Below are positions 11,812-24,907 of a stretch of DNA of 64,000 nt, piece after piece. Position numbers and translations under genes: made by a program. The first letter of the stretch is position 1. Each line of letters begins with the position of its first letter. The notes under the pieces were generated by a model. It was given only the letters and a program-made list of their open reading frames with translations, ran no database searches and was not told the DNA's origin. The stretch comes from Sisyra terminalis (taxonomy: Eukaryota; Arthropoda; Insecta; Neuroptera; Sisyridae), in NCBI GenBank assembly GCA_958496175.1, contig OY292274.1, positions 56,244,630 through 56,308,629 on the forward strand. Direction: 5' to 3'.

Positions 11812-12939
11812 ATAACCAGTAGATATGGCTAGGGTTAGTTTATACCAATTACTTATTCATATATTTCTTTTAAATCGAAATCGAAATGTTAAACGATTAA
11901 AAGTTATGCAATAACCATTATTCGCAAATGGTGTACACTTTTTGCTCGTTGTTGTGATTTGCAATATAAGAGTGTGGAAAAATTGATGAGTATGACGGAA
12001 GACGTTTTTGCGAATGTGGCCATCTGAGGAAGACCACCTGTGAAACATTCGTCTTCTAACTCAATTATATTTTTACCTTTTCAAATTTCATTGTTTTCAA
12101 TTTAGGTTCTTGACAGATTAGTGTAGGTACTTGTATGTAAAGTTGCATTACCTTTTCAAAATAAAATACTTTCTTTGTAAATTAATGTACTTCAATAATT
12201 CTTTCATGTTCGCAAAGCTTAAAATTTGCAATTTTAATTTGATTATGTTTGAAAAATGATAGCACGTAAATAGCCCATGGTTTAAGCTTTACAAACATCA
12301 GCTCTTTGTAAGGCTTTTTCCATGACATTTCTTAGTATCTGAGATTGTATGGATCTAATTTCCTCCTCTGTTTGCTTTAAGTTATTTGAGAGTTCGAGGC
12401 TAATTTACATAAACCTTTTCTTTAATATATCCCTTTAAAAATTTCGAAAAATTATTCGATCTGGAAACATTGCAGTTAAAATTTGCATAGACTCTAACCT
12501 TTTGTGCATTTGCACTATCTTGTTGCAACCAATACCCTGCCATATTTTCTATCTCGGACTTCACTAAATTTACCAGCTTTTCTCAGCAATTTACCACCAG
12601 TCACTGCGATTTCCTATTTCATAAGAATCCTTAAAGAAATAAAGTCTACTAATCTTTTCTGAAGTTACTCCACACCATACTGTAACCCTACGTAGGTGCA
12701 ATTGCCATAAACATTACGTGGATAAGCAATAGAACCCTATTTTCGAAAATGCTTCACCAAGTTAATTAATGTAGGGTTAGTAAGAGAATGCCTAACATAG
12801 GAATAGTGCATTAAAGGTCTTTGTATTCAAATAATTGAGTGCTTATTTTCAAAATAAAATTCATTTACCTTGACTCTTTCTTCGGTTGTAAATTTATTCA
12901 GGGTTAGGTTTCCAAAGGTTTTATTACTTCATTACTTTT
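11812..12939. other. Non-coding stretch with one hairpin
   Basis: No gene was recognised. A 7-bp stem (CGAATGT at 12011 with ACATTCG ending at 12051) encloses a loop containing CTGAGGA and GAAAC; see the findings. Confidence 0.5.
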
Positions 12940-13974
12940 TTCGTTAATATTTCCTTATTGAGCAACCCTAAGGATTTATTTTCAACAATTTTGTGAAAAA
13001 AAAAATAGTTTACTGTAAGATTCGAACCCAAGTCTCTTTTATTGTGAGCATAAGAATGTCAGATACGTAAGCGAATGCGCTATGAACGTATAATTACATT
13101 AAGTGTTTATAAACAAGCGCGTTTTTGTCTTTTAAATTAAATTACTGTGATTTTTATTAGTTCAACTAAATGATTAATACAGATCATTCTCTAACTTTTA
13201 AATACCTTTCCAATGATATATAACTCGCCTGTCTAAAGTAAAATATTTTTTTTCATCCCTCAGTTTTTACGTAAGATATACATTCCCTTATTATTTTTAA
13301 GGAATGATAAGCTGTCTAACGTGTGTGGGTAATAGTGTTGTATCTTAATATAAAGTTTCATTAAATCCGGATGTTCCGTTCCTTACTATAGTGCCGTCTA
13401 TCCGAGCGGTGACCATGCGACATTTTTCAAATAACTTACATTTTTAAACTTGTGATATCTTTCGAATGAAATGTTCAATTTGAATAACTCAAAAAGTTAT
13501 ATAATGATATTGAAGCAAACTTAAATATGAAGTCATTTATTTTGATAAGGATTAATCCCAAAGTATAAATAAAAGAGCTTTTATAACGGTGACATTTATA
13601 TATATTTTTTAAAATGAAAAAAACACTCATTGTGACATAATTATAATAGTTAGACATATGCTGTCGCTCTATTTTTTTGTAGATAATGATATGTTCTGCA
13701 AAATCGTAGCACATTATTTTGTTCTAAAACCAATAGTTTTCGCAGCGCACGCGATGTAAGAATGTTTTTTGGTAATTTTTTCAGACCTTGGGTTACATTA
13801 TTGGAGTTTTAGTGTAGATCCCTAACTTTTTTTGAAAATTTAATATAGCCTATGTTCACCGGAAATAGTGTAGCTTCCCAACAGTGAAAGAATTTTTCAA
13901 ATCGGTCAAGTAATTTCGGAGCCTATTCAAAGCAAACAAACAATCAAATATTTCCTCTTTATAATAATAGATAG
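12940..13974 (+). repeat. Interspersed repeat, mosaic copy
   Basis: About 12940-13400 matches 49680-50155 (starting TTTTTCGTTAATATTTCC), whereas 13407-13974 matches 7069-7634 nearly base for base. The 5' head is missing. The first part, read on the minus strand, contains a tRNA-like block with a B-box-like GGGTTCGAATC. The copy therefore joins the middle of one subfamily to the tail of another. Confidence 0.7.
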
Positions 13975-14464
13975 ATAGTCCGGAAAAGAAACAAAAATAA
14001 TATATTGCATTTTAATATGGTAAAGTGACTTATTTGCCACTTTATATGCCACCGACATACCTCGAAGGAAATTTTTGCTTCATGTAACTATCTCTGTTAA
14101 GTAATATGAATTGAAATGTAAAGAATCTAATTTTAGGTATAAATGAATAAGTAAAAAATAAATAATCGATATAAGTACAGAATATAAATTGCAGACATTA
14201 TTGTTACATTTCATCGTAGAAGGGTTGTGTAAGAGATGTACTCGTAAACTTGACAGCAGTTAGTTAACCTAATTTTATTTTCAACTTTTACATTTAGTTC
14301 CGTAATACTTTAAGCACGACTAACGTGGATTTTTTTTTTAAAATTCAATATTTTTAAACATTGAAACATTTGAAACACAAATAAAAGCAAATTGGTTCAA
14401 GCAAGTTTACTTTGTTAAAAAAACCTTATTACAAATTAGAAGTTCATAACCTATTATATACTTA
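13975..14464. other. Non-coding spacer, nothing recognised
   Basis: An ATGGTAAAG at 14017 could in principle supply the missing first codons of Pellino, but its donor site is weak (see the rejected items). Nothing else stands out. Confidence 0.4.
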
Positions 14465-15348
14465 CAGCCGTATTCATAATGATTCCTTAAGCAGGCTTCA
14501 ATATTTAGGCGACCTTTAATCAGTTTTACTAAAATTTGTTATTCATAAATGATTTTCGACCTTTACTTAACTAAGTAACGTTCACGGGTTGTAAACTAAA
14601 TTTTATCCGTAACGTCTGGTAACGTCGCTGTCAAAACTTAATAGAAACTAACATTCTACTACTGAATGCTATTACAACTCTATTACAGTTCTCTTTTCTG
14701 CTATTACGGCTATTACTTTTTAGTTGTTAAACTAAAATTTTCAATTTGTTCTCTATTTTTTTTTAACAAAGAGTGATTTCTTTAAGATAATTGTTCAATA
14801 TGAAGAAGTCCGGAAAACGAAACTATTAAAATTTACTCTTTTGGATTTTTCAAATTTGTTAAAAATTGAAATTTATAGCATTTTTGTTATTAAGAAATTT
14901 GAATTCCAATGTTCAATGTCGAGTTTTACTAAGTTTACTTTTTTTAATGTCTCCACTGAATTTTTTAAATGACTCAAAGTATATAAATATTATAATATAA
15001 ATAGTTGTTCTTCTAGTCCTGGGCCGTAGTACCCTTAATACTTTTAAGTCTCTAATAATTTGCTGATATTCCATTATTATTATTTTTGCGTTGGAGATAT
15101 TTAAATAATTATAAACCAAATTGAAACCAATCAGATATATTATAATAAATCAATTTCATCGAAATATCAATATTTACGCAGAATTTAATCAACCTTTAAA
15201 CGCACAAATTTGCGTTTTACTTAAGCGACCTTTAATCAAAGCTGCTTAAATCCAAAAATTGATTATGAATAAGGATTTTCTGCTTAAGTACTGCTCAAAG
15301 CTCGCTTATATTTAGGCGGGCTTTAAAATTTGATTATGAATACGGCTG
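14465..15348. mobile_element. PIF/Harbinger-like MITE
   Basis: Both ends carry the inverted repeat CAGCCGTATTCATAAT. A direct TTA lies on each side (14462-14464 and 15349-15351), the three-base target duplication typical of PIF/Harbinger. Subterminal TTAAGC and GACCTTTAATC blocks recur in both orientations. No transposase is encoded. Confidence 0.85.
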
Positions 15349-16164
15349 TTAGAATTTTGAAATCAAAATAAGACTTTTTACTTCAGATTCATTTTCTTTT
15401 TACTTTTTACACAAAAGCTAAACGACTAATGTTAATTATATTTTAATCGTTTAATTATAATTTAACTCGCCTTTTTCCAGTATTTGTAATATTAACTAGG
15501 TATTTTTTTAGTAGTAGCCAATATGCTAACATCGACTTCTTAATGGCACCTAATTTGGAACCATTTTTTTAAACATTTAGTTAATTTCGTAAAAAAAGTA
15601 TAAGGCAAACCAAAATAAACTATCCAGGAAAACAATACAGATGAATGACTTAAGTTTTATTATATTATGTTATTTTACTAAAATTGCACAAGATGTATTT
15701 CGATCTCAATAATTTTTTTTAACTTAGTTTTGAATTATTTTGCATGTATACTGTATATGATACTTTTATAAAAGATTTTTCCGGTTTTTAATGAAAACGA
15801 GTAATTATTTATGGAGCTATTATTTACATATATATTACAATATAGTGTTGGGTTTACTAGATGAATAAAAATGCATTTCCGGGTTTTTGTCCCCATTCTT
15901 TCATTGTTTTCAACTACTATTTTATAAATGTTTGTATTTTCAAATTGAACAATTAATAACTTTGGTTAAACATTTTTAGCTTCAGAAAAAATTAAGCCTC
16001 AAGAGTTTAACACCAATTTTAAGAATAACAATTAAAATTTTGAAAAAAAATTCTGTGTTTAACGTCTTGTTAAGCACAACGTCAATAGAACTTTTATAAT
16101 TATTTGTACTAAACAGCTACTTTAAGGGTCTTTTCTATATTTCCATAATATTTTTATTTTTCAG
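15349..16164. other. Non-coding DNA immediately upstream of the first visible Pellino exon
   Basis: This is presumably intronic, because the first Pellino exon seen opens with a 3' splice site (TTTTTATTTTTCAG, 16151-16164) and with the last base of a split codon. Confidence 0.55.
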
Positions 16165-19100
16165 GACGGATGGAACAGAGTCACCTATTCTTGAAGAGCA
16201 GGACTCCGTTCCAAGTGAAAAACCAAAACAACTTGTAAAATATGGTGAACTAGTCATTTTAGGGTATGTATTTTGCTCGTTTTTTTTTTTTTTTTTTTTT
16301 TTTTGTAATTATTGATTAAACTAATAATTACTTATTTATTTCAACTAAGGAAGACTCATTGAAAGTGAAGACGAATTTAAAAATAATCTATCGAACAGGT
16401 GTAATAGTGAAACTGAAGAGCAATTGTATGAAGATTGCTCAAGTTTAAAACATGGTATAACAAGCAGTCTATTATTATATTATGGAAAAAATAATTTAAT
16501 ACAATTAAATGTTTTATTCTACGGAGTACGCCGGATGTTTAAATGACATTCACGTCTGAGGTCATTTTAAAACAGCAAATGTGCTTAAGAGCGACGAGAG
16601 TGGATCTTTTATTTATTTTTTAATAAATTCATCATATAAATGTTTTTATATCTCTTGCAGTTGTGTATAGCACTGTTTAGTAATGTAAATATTTGGACAG
16701 ATATTTAATTTATTATTTAATGTTTCAAATTTTCTGCCTTACAAATACAGTATTTATTCTTTGTTCGGATTAAATTTTCATTAGAAATATCTAATGTAAA
16801 TAAATATTGGCATTAAATATAATACAAACTAGTAAATGTAACACTAAATTAATCTTTGTACTCTTTAAATCATTAAGTTTATTTTATGAGGTAAAAGTGC
16901 TTGAAAATATAAGTACACAGATGGCAAAAATGGAGGTTTGATCAAACCTCCTTTGTCATAATTTCCCTGCGAAATATATATTTAAATGTAATTTAATGAT
17001 TTCCCGGCTATCATAATTTTTTATTTTTAAATTTTATATGTACTTTGAACTTCATAACACACGACCCGTACTAAATCGTTATAGCCGAGTTTAATTATAT
17101 TCAATTACTTTTTTAATAAAAGTAATTTATGTTTTCTTTAATAAAATTAAAACATTATTTCTGCAGATATTGTAATTTTTGTAACACAATCTACTGTACC
17201 ATTTTTTGGTTCTTTGTTTAGCAAGTATTCCCAAACTTTTCAATTCGTGATGCGTTTACAGGTTCTGTTATTATACCTCGATTGGTCTCGGTGCTGTAGT
17301 TTGTTGCAATATAATGGCAGTAATATCATAAAAGAACAAAATTTAATTTTTGGAAAAAATAGACATCGCCTAGACCTTCAATATCCTGAGGTTCTACGAC
17401 CAGCTACGATGATGCTTTAGGAACCATTAATTTACGTAATTGTATCAACTCTCGGCTAATTGTTTACCTGCAAATTTGTTACAATTGACTATTGTATTGG
17501 TATAAAAACTGAAAAATGTCAATTTCAATCAAAAATCTGTCAATTTCGCAAATCCTATGTAAGTATTAGAATTTGGGCAGTATTATATAAATTTATAGGT
17601 ACCCAAGGCTATAAAATGATAATATGATTAATTATGCACAACCTCTAGGAAAAGTAGGTAACAATGATTTTAAATCTAGTCGAACTATTTGCATCATAAA
17701 CTTTAATTTGTTTTTTGTTTAGTAAGGTGTAAAATAGTGATTAACTAAATAATCAGAAATTCTAAAATAGTTAATAAAAAAACGATTTTAACTTTAATGA
17801 TACATAATTATTGAGTAAACAATTCAAAAAATAATATCGGTATTTCATGCATAAGATTAGTATTTCTTTATTAAAAAATTAGTTTTGAGGTCGCATTTTT
17901 TGCTTTATTAATAGGTGTACCGGAAAATAATTTCGTTTTTAAATCTATTCATTCAATTGCCATTTATCTACTTATAAGTTATTTCAAAGTGGTAGATACT
18001 TAAGACATTTTCAATGTTTATCTAAATGCATTAGGTGTTCGTTAATGCCAAATGAGTTTTTCTTAGTTCGAATTCGATAATTTTAATTTCTCCAACTGTA
18101 CCAATTAAAAATGGCAAAAAACTTAACCAATATGAAGTTAAGGGAGGAAATGGTGCCAAATATATGACAAAAAGTCAAAGAGCTATCAAATAACCCTGAT
18201 CAATCTTAGACGATCATTCTTGATCAATCTTGAATTTTGAATCTTAATTGATCAGTCTTGATCAATCTTAGTACATTACCCATAAGTGCTCAAAAATTGT
18301 TAACAGAGAAAATTCTGTGCTGCAACACGGTAATGCAGTACTCCTCTGCAGAAGAAAAGCCTTGGAAAATACTAATTAATTAAGGGGGGAGGTGATATTG
18401 CCGTACCCACTACAATTGTTCAAAGTTATTCCATCGAATTTATATTTATTTCAATCGTTACATTTACTAAGTGGCAAAAAATTGAAAACTTGAGTTGGCT
18501 TAAGTGATGTTCAAAATGTATTTTTTTGATATTTTCCTTAGTAATCAATTGATTTTTACTAATTTGGCATTACAAATTTGCACCCTAGATGTTAAAACTA
18601 ACTGACTATTACCATTGATTTAAAATCAAAAGTTGTAACAAAATTTTGTGTTTTAAGTCTATATTGAAAAAAACGTAATTATTTTTCGGTACACCTGATA
18701 GAATTATAAAACCAATATAGTTCTCTTAATCATTATCAAAAATATTTTGCCGTAGAATTAAAAACGAAAAAATCTGATTTTTAGCGTCGCTTGAATTTAG
18801 ATTTAGAATTAAACGGAAAATAAAAGAATATTTATAAGTATCGTAAGAAATAATGAACAATTTATAGGTAAAAGTGTTTATTAACAATATTTCGTTAGTG
18901 TATGCAAATAGCTGATTAGGACTGTCGATTTTTAAAAATAAGACATTAATTTCATTGTTTCATTAGTTATGTTTTACGGTTTAAACAACGCCGTATTAAG
19001 ACAATTGTATTTAAGTATGTACGTACATATAATAGTAATTTACCGACATATTTTAGTGTCTTTTTATGATAATATTTAATTATTAACTATTGTTACAACT

Positions 19101-22100
19101 TCTGTTCGTTTGAATTACTTTTTTTTCAACTACAAATGCCGTCAGTCACAAAACGTAGTCAAATTTTTTAGATATTAAATCTAAAAGGGTTTGTTTTTAT
19201 TCATTATAATTTTAAGAAATAGTTATTATATATCCTAAATGCGTAAAGAGTATTTGTAAGGTCCTTAATTTGAAAATCTAAAGATTGATAGATTTTGTTC
19301 TGTTTTACTTTTGTATTAATAATGATAATGAAATAATCTAATTTTATCCTTATTAAATAAGTTCCAGTAAAAGTTTAATCAAAATTCCTTGTAACCGTTA
19401 TTTCTATTAAATTAAATTTTATAGTTAGCACGTAACGTTTTATCGTCAATTACGTCTCTATCTAGTTTCGGTCAAATGTTAATTAAATGACCTCATCGTA
19501 TTTAACGATACGTTGCTTATGACAGAGATCAGTAGTACGTTAATTTAATTAAATATATTTTTAAAATGCATTTAAAAAGTTCACACCATCTTTCTAAACT
19601 GACAGGGAACATATCGAGCAATTAATAAGATTTCGAATGTTAAGCGATAATGAAATATTTAATATCGTCTAACATAGTTTATATCTTCGATTCAGACGTC
19701 ACGTAATTATAATTTATATTTTTTTATTTATTTAGATATAACGGATCACTTATTCCACAAGGCGATCGAGGTCGACGTCGGAGTAAATTTGTATTATATA
19801 AGCGACAAACAGCGAATGGAGTTAAACGTTCAAAACACTATGTGGTCAAAACGCCTCACTCATCACAAGCTATTTTGGATGTTCGAAGACATTCTATTTC
19901 TTACACATTATCGAGAAATCAAGCGGTGATAGTTGAATACAACCAAGATGATGACACGGATATGTTTCAAGTATGTGTGATTTTCAGGATTTTTTTTAAT
20001 TTACCCATGTCATAAGAGTAGTTGAAGTAGTAGTGGTTGTAAGTTGTTTGAATTCAGAGAAAAATTAATCAAATCAAATTCACAATCTTGATTGGTCATA
20101 TGTTTCTGAACTCCAAGATAATGTATCAGGAACTTGAGCCTATCATAGATTTTACCTACCAGCTTAGGATATTGTATATTTACGTATGTGGAACTATTCA
20201 TTGTAATCAACGAGTTTCCAAGAGACAAATCGAAGTTATATTTAACCTTTTATTTAGTTCGGTTGACTAGAATGAGGTTTAGTGGATCTCAGCACTGTAG
20301 CCTCAGGTCTTATTGTTCTTCTATATTTCACCTTTAATATATTAGTGATAACAATAATAGATGTTTAAAAGGCATTTTCGAAAAGTAATTTTTGTTGTAA
20401 ACCAATTTTTTTGCTAAACGGTCGATTAAGTTACCGGCGCAATTGAACTTCTTCCTCCAACAGCTTGTTCTTCAAGTTATTCAATTTTCAATATCTAAGA
20501 TCTGAAAATCCAATTTTTCTACGTATTTTTTCTTTGATCCTTCTCATTATGTTAACTTCTGAAGAAAAAAAAAATGCTATTGGAATGGATCTAAAGATTC
20601 CATGTATATTTTTTACTTGTACTCAAAACCCTGTGCTTACGCGTTTTCATTGCGAATGTTTTTTTGGGCTTATACCTAATTGTACAGGAATGATCAAAAA
20701 TAATTTGGACTCCAAAATTGACTCTTTTTTCAATATTACTATCCGACCCATTGAAAAGAAGTAATAAAAAAAAACAGGACTAACAATTTTTTGTTAACAC
20801 TATACCGTTTTAACTTTTCTTTCTTCTAGTCCAGACGTGTCCAACAAACGGCCCGCGAAGACTCTTATCCGACTCACGAATTTGTTAAATTTTAAGCCAT
20901 TTATGTATAATTATAGCTATTGCTTTACTTTTGGACATTTCTATTGACCTGCTGCGGAATTAAACATTTTAAATCTGACTCTACACAAAATCTTGTTGGA
21001 CACCCCTGTTCTAGGCAAATCTAGCGTTCGTAGGAGCAGTAGTTTAAAACTTTAATATAAGATCCTGCAAGTTCTTTTACTTATTTAGGTTAAATCAGGG
21101 GTTTGCAGGCGGTAGTGGACTAGCCCTGCCGCAAGCTCCATTTTTTAAGGATCAAATAAAAGTATTCGTTTTTTTACTGCAAAAATATTAAAAATTTCTT
21201 ATAAATTATACTTTTTAGTTTGAAGTATTGATGAATTCGAATTCTTGTATAATAATGATCCATTTAGGTTTGTATTACCCAATTTCTTTTGTATAATGAA
21301 ATTATGTATTGATTGTAAGACTATCACTTAATTTATTAAGGATTGGCAATATTTTTTTCAAGGACAAATATGTACGCATTTATTTTTTTCCTATACAATA
21401 TTATGCATATTTCAAAATGTTAAATAACTGCTTACAAATATCCGACTTTATTCGTCGCAAAATACAACTTCAAAGTTCTATATACTTACATCTAGTGTAA
21501 AGCTTTCGAGTCACGTTGAACTTACATAATATTCGATTTGTCACATTGCATGCCATGCCTTCTCTTTATAGTCTTAAAATATTTTTTCTGTATGGATTCA
21601 ATTAGCTAACATCCAATTATGGCGCGGTTATAACTTAACTTTAAAGCATTTAACATCTAAAGCACTTATCAAATGAAAATAAACAATGATAAAAAACTAG
21701 TCTAATGTTTTTATTTATTCATAATGAATTCCTTAAAAGAATAACTATTCTATGTATTTTAATTTCAACATTAATTTTAGATTGGTAGATCATCGGAAGT
21801 GCCTATCGATTTTGTGGTGATGGATACCATTCCTGGTGACAAAACAGCAGAAAATAAAGTATATCAAAGCACGATATCACGATTTGCATGTCGGATATTA
21901 GCTGACCGCAACAATACTGATATAGTTCGAATATATGCGGCTGGGTTTGATTCTTCACGAAATATATTTTTAGGGGTTTGTATAATTATATTTCAATATT
22001 ATGCGTTTTTTATTCTACAAAACTTGAATACTACATCATAAATGAAGTATGAGTTTTCAAGTGTTATCAAACTAGGGAGATTTTACTTTAAAATCCTTTA

Positions 22101-24143
22101 AAGCTTTGACTGCAAAACTAGGACATGACCGAACAATGGCGTTAATATGTGCCCTATATACATATTTTCAGTTTCTCACCCTCATTATCTAGGTTACTTT
22201 TTCTAAGGACATTATTACGTTTTCAAGCGGAGTTCTTCTTTTCAAAGTAATCAATAACTATCATTGATTTATTTAAATAAAATATGACTCGGAACTATTA
22301 CTTAATTTTCTGTTTTTATGTACGTGAAAATTAACTTGACCTGATTTTTTTCCTTCTATGCGATGCTTATTTTATTAAACATTAAACTTTTATGTCACTA
22401 TACGGACGTATTAGGTATTAATAAAGTATGGGTACATTGTATTAAGATATTATAAATAAACAGTACTTATCGAGTAAATATTTCTCTATAACAAATTCAT
22501 TAATAATTTATACTTGACGACCTAAAACTATATTTTATGATTTTTTTTTTTTTTTGATAGAAATTACTTTTTATAAATGATACCTATTTTGAAAACCTGG
22601 AGAAAACTTAGAAAAAGCGTAAATATTAAAAACTATAATTATTTGCCCTGTCTGATTTCTTATAAGCGTGGCTTTAGTTTATGCTTTGTAAAGAAAAGAC
22701 GAATGTATCATGCATTTTCATCGGGTGTCCTTTTTTCTTATCGAAGTCTTAGATCAGCGCTTCTCAAACTTTCCGTATTTGTGACCTTCATATTTTTCGC
22801 CTCCTACCGTATAACAACGTATTGTATGATTTATCGAAAATTTGGTACAAGTAGCATTTATGCAATCGTAATCCGAATAACGTCTCATTTCATTCTGCCA
22901 TAGCCTTATTTTCTCTTTTATCGTTGAATTTTCATTATTTATTCTCGAATTGAATTATTACAAACTAGAAAATGAGCCGTTACCGAACAATGCGTTATGT
23001 AAAAGCTACTTCTGCCGATAATTTTTTGCAGTCACTTCTTTGAAAGGAAAATATAGTTCTAAGATAACTATAACGAATTAATTTAAACTGCTAATTTTCA
23101 ATATTAAAGTTGGAAAAATATTTATTTTTTCGCTTTATGAATTAGGAAAAAGCAACAAAGTGGCAAGAAAATCGAGAAATTGATGGACTGACAACTAATG
23201 GGGTTCTTATAATGCATCCTCGAGGTTCATTTTGTGGAGGAGCTGCAAAATCTGGTCACTGGCGAGAAGTATCAGTGGGGGGAGGAGTGTACTCCTTAAG
23301 AGAATCCCGTTCAGCTCAACAAAAAGGCAGTGTCGTGAGTATTGATATTTTGCTTATGTAATGAACAAATTTTACAGTAGATTTATTCATATGTTTAAGG
23401 TTGAAGATGAAAATAATATTCTTCAGGATGGTACTTTAATAGACTTATGTGGTGCAACGTTATTATGGAGGTCTGCGGAAGGTCTTGCGAATTCACCTGT
23501 AGGAATAATTGCGTTGTGCTATCTGCCATGCATGTTATTATTTTTAATCATTGCTTATTTCTTGTAGAGTAAACGGGATTTAGAGGAGCAAGTAGATGAA
23601 ATAAATGCTGGAAGACCTCAGTGTCCTGTAGGATTAAATACGTTAGTAATACCGCGAAAAGTTACGTCTAGTGAAAATCAACAGCAACAACCTTATGTCT
23701 ATTTAAATTGTGGTCATGTTCAGGGTCATCATGATTGGGGCCAAGATAAAGATTCTGGTGCTCGAAGATGTCCAATGTGTCTAGAAGTACTAAAAAATAG
23801 AATTATATTAGATAGAAAAATAATTACAAATGTAATTTTATTTATAGGTGGGGCCTGTAGTTCGTTTATGCATGGGTATTGAACCTACGTTTTATGTAGA
23901 TTCAGGACCACCCACATTTGCATTTAATCCTTGTGGGCATATGGCCACAGAGAAAACCGTAAAGTAAGTGTTTATTTTTTTCCCCTTTCATGCATTTCTA
24001 ATAAAAAAATTTGCAGATATTGGGCAAATGTTGACATTCCTCATGGAACTAACGGATTTCATGCAATTTGTCCATTTTGTGCATCACCGTTAACGGGAAG
24101 TCCAGGCTACGTTCGACTTATTTTTCAAGATAATGTTGATTAA
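16165..24143 (+). CDS. Pli: Pellino E3 ubiquitin ligase, partial at the 5' end, eight coding exons
   Basis: Pellino is a RING-type E3 ubiquitin ligase that binds phosphorylated IRAK/Pelle and tunes Toll/IL-1 signalling in the cytoplasm. Coding exons: 16165-16263, 19736-19970, 21781-21975, 23146-23334, 23400-23498, 23568-23786, 23848-23963, 24017-24143. All junctions are GT-AG and in frame, giving 425 codons before the TAA. Drosophila Pellino is about the same length, so only the first few residues (a short exon encoding something like MVKR) are missing upstream. Residues 1-34 read TDGTESPIL..., then GELVILG; about 27-280 form the FHA-like substrate-binding region (QHSISYTLSRNQAV is replaced by a close RHSISYTLSRNQAV here; also SPIDFVVMDT, ISRFACRIL and RESRSAQQKG). 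From about 290 the RING-like region shows CPVGLNT, LNCGHVQGHHDWG, CPMC, NPCGHMATEK and CPFC, so all metal-binding Cys/His motifs are intact. The last four introns are only 53-69 bases, while the first two are 3.5 and 1.8 kb. An AATAAA lies at 24239. Family assignment is very secure. Confidence 0.96.
16264..19735 (+). other. Pellino intron 1
   Basis: This 3.5-kb intron begins GTATGTATTTTG and ends TTATTTATTTAG. It contains a 20-plus base poly-T run near 16281, the candidate cassette exon, and otherwise AT-rich sequence with no recognised element. Confidence 0.8.
16354..16398 (+). CDS. Pli: Candidate in-frame cassette exon of Pellino (15 residues)
   Basis: Between Pellino exons 1 and 2, a segment bounded by AG (16352-16353) and a good donor (CAG then GTGTAA, 16399 onward) is 45 bases long, has the same phase as the surrounding junction, and would insert the acidic residues LIESEDEFKNNLSNR between VILG and YNG. 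It lies only 90 bases after exon 1. Vertebrate Pellino-3 has a longer isoform with an insert at this position (known from the family), which makes a real alternative exon plausible. Transcript evidence is absent and the acceptor is not strongly pyrimidine-rich. Confidence 0.4.
20832..21008. mobile_element. Short hAT-like MITE in Pellino intron 2
   Basis: The ends are inverted: CAGACGTGTCCAACAA on the left and CAGGGGTGTCCAACAA on the right (minus strand). The flanks TTCTAGTC and TTCTAGGC are an 8-base duplication with one mismatch. The interior has GGCCCGCG next to the left end, a layout common in hAT-derived MITEs. At 177 bases it encodes nothing. Confidence 0.75.
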
Positions 24144-24907
24144 AAATTATTTTAATATTCGTGTGAAATAATTACAATTATTTATTATTACGTGTGCACG
24201 CTATTTAGTGAAACATAAAAACTTAAATATATCAAATTAATAAAATAAATTTCTAAGAATATATATTTCGCAAATATTTTTCTAAATACAATAAATAGTA
24301 GTCGTTTAAATAATGTTTCGTTAAAAATAAACAATCTTATATTTAAAGAAATGTAAAAATATACCATTCTATATAGAAAGTCTCTTATGAATTATTCCTA
24401 AATATGTGAAATAATAAATAATTAAAGAAAAACATGGATTTTGATTGTAAATATATGAACAAGTTAAATTGGCTTGGAGTTGCAAAATATATTTTCATGA
24501 AACGAAAAAAAATATTGTTCAGTTAAGACTTAGTATAATATCGAATATATTATACCTACAATATTTTATATTTTAAAAATTTAATCATTTAAATCAATTG
24601 TATTTATTTTCTTGGAGATTAATAAGCAAAATTAAAAGTTAAAATTTTCTCCGTGAAATATAAACAAGAATAACTCTTAAAATATAAATACCCGGTAATT
24701 TTTATTTTAAGAATCTTGTAAATGTGTGAAAATAAATATTTGATGATATGATAGTGATTGCTGTATGTATTTTATTTTAATTAATTAATTAAAAAAGAAT
24801 GATATTCTTGGCGAAGTAAGTTTTTTGTAAGTAAAATTAATTTGTTTTCATTGCATTAAAGTTTTTATTTTTTACATTGTATCTTTTTTTCAAATTCACA
24901 ATACCAA
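24144..24907. other. Convergent 3' flanks of Pellino and the NPC2-like gene
   Basis: AT-rich sequence with several AATAAA polyadenylation signals on the plus strand (first at 24239-24244). No further gene was seen. Confidence 0.6.

Noticed and set aside
14017..14027. ATGGTAAA followed by GTGACT as the first Pellino exon
   Set aside because: The phase fits, but the donor is weak, the upstream context is repeat-derived, and the resulting start (MVK then TDG) would lack a residue seen in Drosophila. Left unassigned.
20465..20764. 99-codon frame in Pellino intron 2
   Set aside because: It is in an intron of a well-supported gene, lacks splice sites in frame with Pellino and has no recognised domain.
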